A DNA stretch of 64,000 bases from assembly GCF_000765475.1 (NCBI RefSeq), contig NZ_JRHO01000010.1:172966-236965 (forward strand), read 5' to 3'. The position numbers were made by a program, and so were the translations under genes. Below are positions 1 through 6,736 of this stretch, one piece after another. Source of the stretch: Methanococcoides methylutens. GTDB lineage: Archaea > Halobacteriota > Methanosarcinia > Methanosarcinales > Methanosarcinaceae. Under the pieces are notes generated by a model. The model was not told the DNA's origin. It made no database searches and saw only the letters and a program-made list of their open reading frames with translations. How positions within the stretch are numbered: the stretch's first letter is position 1; each line of letters starts with the position of its first letter.

Positions 1-1055
1 AAAGCAGAATCTGAAATCTCTTTAAAGTCATTAACAATATTTTCTATATTTTTGCTCACAGTTTTTGCTGTAAGGGACGCAACCAGTCCCATGAGCAATA
101 TTGCGATCATCAATATTGTAATTAATTCATTCTTAAGGTCTATAACTCCTTTGAACATATCATCTTTCGGAACTACAAGTATGAATGAATACTTTCCTTC
201 TTTTGTAGGTTCATAGAATGCGATAACCTGCTTTCCTGTACTCGGATCTACTGTTTCGATGTGACCACTTTTTCCTTCTTTGATGTCATCTGCCATCATA
301 GTGATATCATCATTGAATTCGTAAAGTGTTTTTTCACCGATCCATTCTTTTTTGGTTGGATGTGAAAGGATAAGACCCTCGTTGCTGCTAAGTATGGCAT
401 ATCCGCTCTGGAATGCTGTAATGTTACTTACAATGCTGTCCATGCCATTGAGAGTTACATCGACACCCCCAATTCCAATGAATTGTCCGTCACGGAATAT
501 CGGTGTTGAGTGACTGATGATTATTTTTTCTGAATACCAATATGGCTCCGTTAGTACGTAATTTCCTGTATGCTTTGGTAATTTGTAGTAATCAAGTTCT
601 TCATAGTTCTGTAAAGGATCAAGGCTTATATTACCATCCAGCTTATTCCAGTATGGGATATACCTGCCAGTTGAATCATGGCCTGATGTATTTGCATATT
701 CCATGTCTCTCCCATCATATGCATTGGGTTCAAAACAGACGTATGTCCCAACAAGCTCCGGATTTTTTATAAGTATCTCCTCCAGGAGCTTGTTTGCTTC
801 CTCCCGATCGCAGATAAGGCTACCGGAGATTGTGTCTGCAATGATTTTTGAAAATGCATGATATTTCATTTGATCTGCATTGAATTCGTTTGCATGCTTG
901 CGGGCAATTTCTATGGATTGCTGGTATGCAAGTTCTTCATGCTGGGATAATGTTGTTGAGATTATTAGCAAAGCTGATGCTATAAAAATTAAAAAGGTTC
1001 CTGCAACAATATAAAATGTAAGTTTCTTTCTTAATGAAATTTCTTTTAGATCCAT
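1..1055 (-). CDS. Methyl-accepting chemotaxis-type receptor, 5' part only
   Basis: The minus strand is open from an ATG at 1055 to the window edge (351 codons), preceded by GGAG. The product starts with a hydrophobic helix at about residues 10-32 (LTFYIVAGTFLIF...). A roughly 250-residue extracellular domain follows, with the look of a double Cache sensor (PYWYSEKIIISHSTPIF, then GIGGVDVTL). A second helix (ILMIAILLMGLVASLTA) then leads into what should be HAMP. This is the usual top half of a transmembrane chemoreceptor that binds a small ligand outside the cell. The signalling half lies beyond the window, so a histidine kinase with the same sensor cannot be excluded. Confidence 0.8.
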   Translation of the reverse strand, partial: MDLKEISLRKKLTFYIVAGTFLIFIASALLIISTTLSQHEELAYQQSIEIARKHANEFNADQMKYHAFSKIIADTISGSLICDREEANKLLEEILIKNPELVGTYVCFEPNAYDGRDMEYANTSGHDSTGRYIPYWNKLDGNISLDPLQNYEELDYYKLPKHTGNYVLTEPYWYSEKIIISHSTPIFRDGQFIGIGGVDVTLNGMDSIVSNITAFQSGYAILSSNEGLILSHPTKKEWIGEKTLYEFNDDITMMADDIKEGKSGHIETVDPSTGKQVIAFYEPTKEGKYSFILVVPKDDMFKGVIDLKNELITILMIAILLMGLVASLTAKTVSKNIENIVNDFKEISDSA

Positions 1056-1345
1056 TCAAAAACTCCATCTTTTCTAAAAACAGGATCAAATATTTTGATT
1101 TATTGCTAATTATATTATTGTAATTGAAATGATGTTAACATATATTATGCTACATAAATGTATGGAAGTGACCCGACTATCGATATTAAATTTTGCTAAA
1201 ATTTCCTACATTTGGCTATGCTCTTATGCAAAAACGATTTATCTATTACTTATTGATTATATTTTAAAGTATTTGAAACCAATCTCTCTTTATGGGCGCT
1301 GTAAATATTTTACGCTGTCTGCTTCTTTAATTTGCTTACAACATA

Positions 1346-1362
1346 ATCTATATATATAATAA
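1346..1362 (+). promoter_or_regulatory. TATA box for the tRNA-Cys/thi4 unit
   Basis: An A/T run containing TCTATATATATAAT lies about 50-60 nt before the tRNA-Cys-like gene. A start 25 nt downstream would fall inside the palindrome at 1368-1397. This rests on position and composition only. Confidence 0.5.
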
Positions 1363-1367
1363 ATACA

Positions 1368-1397
1368 ATTCACGATTGTGATTTCACAATAGTGAAT
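1368..1397. promoter_or_regulatory. 14-bp inverted repeat at the expected transcription start
   Basis: The left arm (ATTCACGATTGTGA) and right arm (TCACAATAGTGAAT) are complementary except for one pair, with a 2-nt TT centre. The repeat sits just after the TATA box and ends 11 nt before the tRNA. That is where an archaeal repressor operator would be expected. It could instead form a hairpin in the tRNA leader. Confidence 0.55.
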
Positions 1398-1408
1398 CGG
1401 TAACAATT

Positions 1409-1479
1409 TGCTGGATGGCAGAGTGTTTATGTGTCTGACTGCAGATCGGAGTACGTAAATTCGATTCTCACTCCGGCCT
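1409..1479 (+). tRNA. tRNA-Cys(GCA), diverged or decaying
   Basis: The sequence folds as a 71-nt tRNA. The anticodon stem TCTGA/TCGGA closes the loop CTGCAGA, giving anticodon GCA with G37. The D stem is GCA/TGT, the T loop is TTCGATT, and the discriminator is U73, the classic cysteine identity base. Three positions are not paired: U1-C72 in the acceptor stem, and A51-C63 and A53-C61 in the T stem (GTAAA against CTCAC). No CCA is encoded. The gene may be a functional variant, a substrate for base editing, or a pseudogene. It lies 105 nt upstream of thi4 on the same strand. Confidence 0.65.
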
Positions 1480-1583
1480 TTCAAATAAGATGTAAGGCAA
1501 AATGTCTGGCTCTTTTTATGAACCGGCTCAAAATTGCACTTTCTGGCAACTTACAGATCATCTCTATTAAAATGGGTGAAGAT

Positions 1584-2375
1584 ATGAATCAATTCGCACA
1601 AGCAACTGAAAAAGATATTACGCGTTCGATAGTTGAAGAATTTCTTGGAGATTTCCTTAATCACATAGAAAGTGATGTGATCATCGTTGGCGGAGGGCCA
1701 AGTGGTCTTGTGGCAGCAAGGGATCTTGCTTCCAAAGGCCTAAAGACAGTTGTGCTTGAAAGCAACAATTACTTTGGTGGCGGCTTTTGGTTAGGTGGCT
1801 ACCTGATGAACAAGGTTACAGTAAGAGCGCCTGCACAGAGGATTTTTGATCAGCTTGGTGTTCCTTACAAGGAAGTACCTGATATAAAGGAAGGTCTCTA
1901 TGTTGCAGATGCACCTTCTGCCTGTTCCAAGTTGATCTCAGCTGCCTGTGATGCAGGTGCTTTCATGCTGAACATGAACAAGTTCGATGATGTTGTTCTC
2001 AGGGATGGACGTGTTTGCGGTGCTGTTACCAACTGGACACCTGTCTCAGCATTACCACGTGCCATAACCTGTGTGGATCCTGTGGCTATCGAGACTAAAT
2101 GTGTTATTGATGCAACAGGACACGATGCGGTCGTGGCCAACTCCCTTGCAAAACGTGGTCTGGTAGACCTTGAAGGCTTCTTAGGAATGGATGTTGATAA
2201 TTCCGAAGATGCTGTGGTGAACAACACTTCAGAGCTTTACCCGGGACTCGTAGTTACAGGAATGGCCGCAGCTACATGTTTTGGTCTTTCCAGAATGGGT
2301 CCTACCTTTGGTGGCATGTTGGAATCCGGTGTAAAAGCTGCAAAGATCGCTGAAGAGATCGTAAGGTCCAGATAA
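1584..2375 (+). CDS. thi4: Thi4-family thiazole synthase
   Basis: A 263-residue protein of the Thi4 family, which makes the thiazole phosphate moiety of thiamin from NAD, glycine and sulfur. A Rossmann motif IIVGGGPSGL is at residues 33-42, followed by VVLESNNYFGGG. A second conserved block (CVIDATGHDA) and the C-terminal GPTFGGML are also present. The residue aligned with the sulfur-donor Cys205 of yeast Thi4 is Cys163 (TCVDP). I recall the characterised Methanocaldococcus enzymes having His there and using sulfide catalytically. The ATG at 1584 is chosen because GGTGA precedes it by 4 nt; upstream in-frame codons run into the tRNA-Cys. The gene is probably co-transcribed with that tRNA. Confidence 0.88.
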   Translation: MNQFAQATEKDITRSIVEEFLGDFLNHIESDVIIVGGGPSGLVAARDLASKGLKTVVLESNNYFGGGFWLGGYLMNKVTVRAPAQRIFDQLGVPYKEVPDIKEGLYVADAPSACSKLISAACDAGAFMLNMNKFDDVVLRDGRVCGAVTNWTPVSALPRAITCVDPVAIETKCVIDATGHDAVVANSLAKRGLVDLEGFLGMDVDNSEDAVVNNTSELYPGLVVTGMAAATCFGLSRMGPTFGGMLESGVKAAKIAEEIVRSR

Positions 2376-2591
2376 TATCTTATGGATAGGCAGTTTATGC
2401 TGTTCTATCCTCCCCTCTATTATTTTATGATGTAATTTTACAGTAAATGGTTAACGCTTTATACAGTTGCCAATATAATCTCTGTATATCATTTAATCTC
2501 TGCTAAGGCTGTTTGTGGCAGTCATCGATGGTGTCTTGAGCAGAGCAATTTCACATTAGTATATTTATTTGATCAAAGGAGTGTTTGCCAG

Positions 2592-3761
2592 ATGTTCGAC
2601 AAAACCGTATATCTTGATAATGCTGCCAGTACTCGATTGGATGAGAGGGTACTTGAAGCAATGAATCCGTATTTTTTTGATACTTATGCAGTTGCTACTT
2701 CCGAATTTGGTTATTCAATGGGAATTGAATCCAAGGAGGGGCTTGAAAGGTCCCGGAAAGTGATTGCCTCGGCCCTTGGTGGGGATGCCAGCGAGATAGT
2801 GTTCACTTCGGGAAGCACTGAATCAAGCAACATGGCAATAAAGGGGGTCCTTTCTGCATTGAAGGGCAAGAAGGATGATCACCTGATCGTTTCCCGGCTG
2901 GAAGACTTTGATGTTCTGAACACTGCAAAAATACTTGAGAAACAGGGTTACAAGGTTGATTTCATAGAAGTTGACAGTGAGGGTGTCCTCGACCTTGATA
3001 TGCTTAAGGCAGCGATCACTCCTCAGACTGCCCTGGTCTCTATCCAGCATGCTAACCAGGAGATTGGCACCCTGCAGGATATCAAGGCTATTGCAGAGGT
3101 ATGTAAGGAAAAGGAAGTGCTGTTGCATACCGATGCAACTCACAGTTTCACAAGGGTCCCTCTCGATGTGAGCCAGGTTTCTGTTGACCTTGTTACGGTA
3201 TCAGCACATACTATTCATGGCCCACGTGGGGTTGGAGCCCTGTATATAAGAGAGGGTACTCCTATCAACAAATGGATGGACGGAGGCTTCCAGGAGTCTG
3301 ACCGGCGTGCAGGTATTGAGAACATCCCTGGTGCCGTAGGTTTTGCAAAGGCTGTTGAACTGGTAACTCCTGAGGAGAACGAACAGCTTAAAGCAATGAG
3401 GGATCACATTATTGAGAGAATAAGTGCTGAGATACCCAGTGTCACGCTTAATGGTAGTGCTACAAGCAGATTGCCACAGAATGCTAACCTTACTTTCCAC
3501 TATGTTGAAGGTGAATCCATTACGTTGCATCTGGATATGATGGGATTCGCAGTGAGTACCGGTTCGGCATGTTTCAGTCGCTCCCTTGAGGCAAGCCACG
3601 TTATACTTGGTATAGGGGGTGACCACGAGCGGGCCCATGGTTCATTGCGTTTCAGCTTTGGAAGGTTCAACACCATGGAAGATGCAGATTCTATTATTGA
3701 TGCGTTGAAGGAAGTTGTTGTTAATCTAAGGGCTATCAGCCCGCTGTCAGAAGATAATTAA
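2592..3761 (+). CDS. IscS/NifS-like protein lacking the PLP lysine
   Basis: A 389-residue class V aminotransferase fold close to cysteine desulfurases along its whole length. The mobile catalytic loop STGSAC is intact, with Cys327. The PLP Schiff-base lysine is not: the expected SAHK motif reads SAHT, with Thr207. The histidine that normally stacks on PLP (EHKAV in IscS) is also gone (EDFDV), and RxGTEN reads RAGIEN. The protein is therefore unlikely to bind PLP covalently or to be a normal desulfurase. It resembles the described Archaeoglobus fulgidus IscS, where Asp replaces the lysine. GGAG lies 9 nt before the ATG. It is followed 26 nt later by the IscU fusion, so it probably acts as an assembly partner. 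Confidence 0.85.
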   Translation: MFDKTVYLDNAASTRLDERVLEAMNPYFFDTYAVATSEFGYSMGIESKEGLERSRKVIASALGGDASEIVFTSGSTESSNMAIKGVLSALKGKKDDHLIVSRLEDFDVLNTAKILEKQGYKVDFIEVDSEGVLDLDMLKAAITPQTALVSIQHANQEIGTLQDIKAIAEVCKEKEVLLHTDATHSFTRVPLDVSQVSVDLVTVSAHTIHGPRGVGALYIREGTPINKWMDGGFQESDRRAGIENIPGAVGFAKAVELVTPEENEQLKAMRDHIIERISAEIPSVTLNGSATSRLPQNANLTFHYVEGESITLHLDMMGFAVSTGSACFSRSLEASHVILGIGGDHERAHGSLRFSFGRFNTMEDADSIIDALKEVVVNLRAISPLSEDN

Positions 3762-3787
3762 ATCGATCGGAACAGGAGAGTGGTATT

Positions 3788-4423
3788 ATGCAATTCCCAT
3801 ATAGTAAAGAGGTACTTGAGCATTTCAAAAATCCGCATAATGTGGGCAAGATGGAAGATCCGGATGGAAAGGGTCTCGAAGGCAGTGCAGCATGTGGGGA
3901 TATGGTTGCTGTTTATTTGAAAGTGAATCCTGATACCCTCATAATTGAGGATATCTCATTCGAATCATACGGTTGTGCATCCAACATTGCCACAGCTTCC
4001 ATCATTACTGATCTTGCAAAAGGCAAGACCCTTGAAGAGGCCAAGAAGATCACATGGAAGCAAGCTGCAGAAGCACTTGGCGGACTTCCTGCGGTAAAGG
4101 CACACTGTTCTGTTCTGGCAGTGGAAGGTCTTAGGTCAGCTATCCGTGATTACGAGGAAAAGCATGGAATGGTCGTGGAGAAAGAGCCCACTGACGAGGA
4201 AGTTGTCAAAAGGCGCCTGAAGCATGTGATGAACCCGATAAAAGGTCTGGATATCATCAGGACCGAACTTGTGATGAAGATCGCGGTCGATGAAGGTAAT
4301 GTACGTGTAGTGCTTGACCTACCTTCCACTCACCAGTTCGCAGCTGCAATAAAAGAGGACATCACTGAGAAACTTGAATCTCTCTGGGATGTTGAAAGTG
4401 TCACGGTGGATTTCATCTCCTGA
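3788..4423 (+). CDS. iscU: IscU scaffold fused to a DUF59 (MIP18-type) domain
   Basis: Residues 1-125 are an IscU-type Fe-S scaffold. The three ligand cysteines are Cys36 (AACGD), Cys63 (YGCAS) and Cys107 (AHCSVLA), with the conserved Asp38. Residues from about 140 to 211 are a separate domain resembling DUF59/Fe-S assembly P (VMNPIKGLDIIRTELV, then EGNVRVVLDL and VESVTVDF). Usual IscU proteins stop near residue 130. The fusion suggests that cluster building and a SufT/MIP18-like delivery or maturation step are coupled. It is co-directional with the IscS-like gene. A T-rich tract follows the stop. Confidence 0.85.
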   Translation: MQFPYSKEVLEHFKNPHNVGKMEDPDGKGLEGSAACGDMVAVYLKVNPDTLIIEDISFESYGCASNIATASIITDLAKGKTLEEAKKITWKQAAEALGGLPAVKAHCSVLAVEGLRSAIRDYEEKHGMVVEKEPTDEEVVKRRLKHVMNPIKGLDIIRTELVMKIAVDEGNVRVVLDLPSTHQFAAAIKEDITEKLESLWDVESVTVDFIS

Positions 4424-4424
4424 T

Positions 4425-4457
4425 ACTTTCTTTTTGACTTTTTTATTTTCAATTTAA
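4425..4457 (+). terminator. T-rich terminator-like tract after iscU
   Basis: The tract is TACTTTCTTTTTGACTTTTTT followed by further T/A runs, directly after the iscU stop. Archaeal termination commonly uses such T runs. No hairpin is evident, and the next gene begins only 58 nt after iscU, so termination may be partial. Confidence 0.35.
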
Positions 4458-4481
4458 ACTTTTAAAAAGGGTTTTGGTACT

Positions 4482-4769
4482 ATGGAAATTAGGTCTATTA
4501 CTCCCTGTAAAAGCGGTCCGGATATTCAGCATGTTATAGCGCAGCTTGATAATGAGATTGATATCTCAAAGGCATGTGAAGCTCTAAAAACAGAAGAAGG
4601 GAATTTGATCAAATTCTTGCGTTGTTCTGAGGAACTTGGAGCCATCCGTTTCACTTCCGGTGCTATGATGGTTCTTGTTTATAAGAGTGGCAAAATCACT
4701 GTAAGGCATGCTGCGAGTGAGGAAGTTGCAAAGGGGCTGCTGGATAGGATAGCTGAGCTTGTGGAATGA
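4482..4769 (+). CDS. Small conserved-looking protein, unknown function
   Basis: A 95-residue soluble protein that I do not recognise. It has two cysteines (TPCKSG and LRCSEEL) and a glycine-containing C-terminal section (GAIRFTSGAMMVLVYKSGKI) that looks like paired beta strands before a last helix. The balanced amino-acid composition argues for a real gene. AAAAAGGG precedes the ATG. It follows the IscS/IscU pair on the same strand, so a role in sulfur or Fe-S metabolism is a guess from context. Confidence 0.6.
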   Translation: MEIRSITPCKSGPDIQHVIAQLDNEIDISKACEALKTEEGNLIKFLRCSEELGAIRFTSGAMMVLVYKSGKITVRHAASEEVAKGLLDRIAELVE

Positions 4770-4849
4770 GTTGTCGTTGTCTTTGTTGTTGTCGTTGTCT
4801 TTGTTGTTGTCGTTGTCTTTGTTGCTGCTGTTGCTGCTGTTGTTGTTGG
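4770..4849 (+). repeat. 18-bp tandem repeat grading into GTT/GCT triplets
   Basis: Three perfect copies of an 18-bp unit (GTTGTCGTTGTCTTTGTT) occupy 4770-4823, followed by 26 nt of degenerate GCTGCTGTT triplets. The array begins immediately after the stop of the preceding gene. It has no T/A-rich terminator character and no ORF of its own. Confidence 0.9.
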
Positions 4850-4987
4850 AAGAACCGTATTGATTATCCTTTTGAAAACTCGTCTTTTCTATTTTTGTTT
4901 ACTTTTTCAGATCTATCTATATAAGCTACTTATTTGCTTCAGACCTGAGTATTTAACCACCCCTGCCACGTTTTTACCGGCAACGAT

Positions 4988-5103
4988 AAACTATATATAA
5001 TTTTCACCGGTATGTTCCTTAGCATTACAGGCGGTTATGTTAAACACCGTTTAAAGGATCCGGCCGATCCGATGCTATACTTTCACATTCAAGAGGTCTT
5101 CAT
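4988..5103 (+). promoter_or_regulatory. fmd operon promoter and long leader
   Basis: TATATATAA at 4992-5000 is a good archaeal TATA box. A start about 25 nt later leaves a leader of about 80 nt before fmdE. The leader contains a possible stem GGATC...GATCC around 5057-5071 and ends in the ribosome binding site GAGGTC. TACCGG before the box and CCGGTA after it form a short spaced inverted repeat. The rest of 4850-4987 shows no gene. Confidence 0.5.
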
Positions 5104-5697
5104 ATGGATGACGAAATGGATAATATTCTCAAACAGATTAAAGAACAAGATCCAGAGCTATTTTTACAGGTGGAGAAGATCATTCCTTTCCACGGCTACT
5201 TGAGCACAGGGGCACTTATTGGCCTGCAGATGCTCAATATGTCAAAGAGACTCCTTGATGTTAAGGAAGGTGAGCGTATCTACGCTACAGCAGAGACATA
5301 CAACTGTGTTCCTGATCCTTTCCAGATCCTTGAGGGTGCTACCACCGGAAACAAGGGATTAAAGGTAAAGGATTACGGGAAGATGGCTGTTACTGTCAAC
5401 AAGCGTGGTGCACCGGGTGAGAAAACGATGCCAGCTGTCAGAATCTATCTTGATCCTGAAAAAACAAAGGCATACCCCAAGCTTCATGCATGGTACATGA
5501 ATACTGAGAAAGTGCGCCATGAAGTGGTTGTTCCGATAGTCCTTGAAGCCGGAGAGAATATTTATTCTTATTCTTTTACAGAGATCGAAGTACCGATCAA
5601 GAAACGCAAGCAAGTAAAGCTTTGTGACAAGTGTGGAGATAGCTTTGTCTGGTACGAAGGCGAAGCAATTTGTGAAGCATGCAGACATGAGCAATAA
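5104..5697 (+). CDS. fmdE: Formylmethanofuran dehydrogenase subunit E
   Basis: A 197-residue FmdE-family protein. The FmdE domain fills residues 20-125 (FHGYLSTGALIGLQM, then ATAETYNCVPDPFQIL and KDYGKMAV). A C-terminal zinc ribbon (LCDKCGD...AICEACR) follows. It heads the cluster that makes the molybdenum enzyme interconverting CO2 and formylmethanofuran. The first motif reads FHGYLSTG, whereas many FmdE-domain proteins have a cysteine-containing FHGHxCPG. The ligand role of that site may therefore differ. GAGGTC is 5 nt before the ATG. Confidence 0.85.
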   Translation: MDDEMDNILKQIKEQDPELFLQVEKIIPFHGYLSTGALIGLQMLNMSKRLLDVKEGERIYATAETYNCVPDPFQILEGATTGNKGLKVKDYGKMAVTVNKRGAPGEKTMPAVRIYLDPEKTKAYPKLHAWYMNTEKVRHEVVVPIVLEAGENIYSYSFTEIEVPIKKRKQVKLCDKCGDSFVWYEGEAICEACRHEQ

Positions 5698-5713
5698 TTA
5701 CGGAGTAGATTAG

Positions 5714-6736
5714 ATGAACGAAATAGTGGTTTCGACAAAAGATAACAAGCAAGTGGTCTACATGCCACACAAGTGCATTGGTTGTGGAACCTGTACAATG
5801 GTCTGTCCAAAGGACACCCTGATCATAGGTTCTGTTGGACCGGTTGCCAGGGGACTTATCAACAAGGATTTCCTGGACATAAGAGACAACTGCATTACAT
5901 GCGGAATGTGTACTAAGATATGTCCAACCGGTGCTCTTGAGATGAGGGAAGATGGAAAGGCTGTGTGCGGCGAGAACTATTTGTGCAGCACCATTGCACC
6001 AACAACCGTGAACGATGACTGTGTACACTGTGGTCTTTGTGAACAGATCTGTCCACAGGGCGCTATAGAGGTCCAGCAGTGGCTTTCAAATGACAACGAT
6101 GCACGCATAGATGGTAAGACAATCATCGACAACGAAGAATGTGTGCACTGTGGATGGTGTGGTGAAGTTTGTCCAACAGATGCTATCGCTGTCCAGAAGC
6201 CTTTTGCAGGCACCTGGGTACGCGATGAGGATGTCTGCCAGGCATGCCGCACATGTGTGGATGTATGTCCATGCAATGCACTGTTCAACCCTGAATGGGA
6301 TATTGGTGAGAGGGTAGACAAGGTCGCACAGCGTCCGGATGCATGTCTCTACTGTGGTGCATGTGCAGTCGCATGTCCTGTAGATGCTATCGATGTACAG
6401 AAGACCGCGATCCTTACAGATATGGAAAAGAAGACTGTTTTCGAGAAGAAGCTTCTCAACAAGCCATCAGCAACACCTGTCCTGACATCTGTGCTTAAGA
6501 CCGACGAAGATGCCTGCCTTGGCTGTGGTAACTGTGTTATCGTATGTCCTGTCAATGCAAACTCCTCAAAGTTCATCGCAGCTGGTGCGCTCAACGATGT
6601 TGATGAGAAACCATTACTTGAGGTAAGGAACGGTAGCGTCAAGGTCATCGACCAGGAAGCATGTGGTTCATGTGGTGCCTGTGCAATGATCTGCCCGACA
6701 TCCGCAATATGGCTTGAGAAGAGAGAGGTGGAATAA
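5714..6736 (+). CDS. fmdF: Polyferredoxin subunit FmdF
   Basis: A 340-residue polyferredoxin with eight CxxCxxCxxxCP motifs, for example CIGCGTCTMVCP, CVHCGLCEQICP and CGSCGACAMICP. It could therefore carry eight [4Fe-4S] clusters. It supplies electrons to, or takes them from, the formylmethanofuran dehydrogenase catalytic subunit. It begins 16 nt after fmdE, and its stop overlaps the fmdA start by one base (TAATG). This points to tight co-translation. Confidence 0.92.
   Translation: MNEIVVSTKDNKQVVYMPHKCIGCGTCTMVCPKDTLIIGSVGPVARGLINKDFLDIRDNCITCGMCTKICPTGALEMREDGKAVCGENYLCSTIAPTTVNDDCVHCGLCEQICPQGAIEVQQWLSNDNDARIDGKTIIDNEECVHCGWCGEVCPTDAIAVQKPFAGTWVRDEDVCQACRTCVDVCPCNALFNPEWDIGERVDKVAQRPDACLYCGACAVACPVDAIDVQKTAILTDMEKKTVFEKKLLNKPSATPVLTSVLKTDEDACLGCGNCVIVCPVNANSSKFIAAGALNDVDEKPLLEVRNGSVKVIDQEACGSCGACAMICPTSAIWLEKREVE

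Noticed and set aside
1129..1359. 76-codon AT-rich ORF upstream of the tRNA-Cys
   Set aside because: Composition follows the AT-rich spacer, it overlaps the TATA region, and it has no recognisable protein pattern.
1431..1583. N-terminal extension of Thi4 running back into the tRNA-Cys gene
   Set aside because: The frame is open by chance through the tRNA. A GGTGA site supports the start at 1584, and the extension has no family match.
2498..2544. CTCTGCT...AGCAGAG inverted repeat before the IscS-like gene as a riboswitch
   Set aside because: Only a 7-bp stem with a 33-nt loop and no further conserved structure visible. Position alone does not support a riboswitch call.
4770..4849. CRISPR-like array
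   Set aside because: Units are directly adjacent with no spacers, so it is a simple tandem repeat. No cas genes are in the window.
5714..6648. Minus-strand ORFs across fmdF
   Set aside because: They are shadows caused by the repeated cysteine codons of the polyferredoxin and have no start signals.
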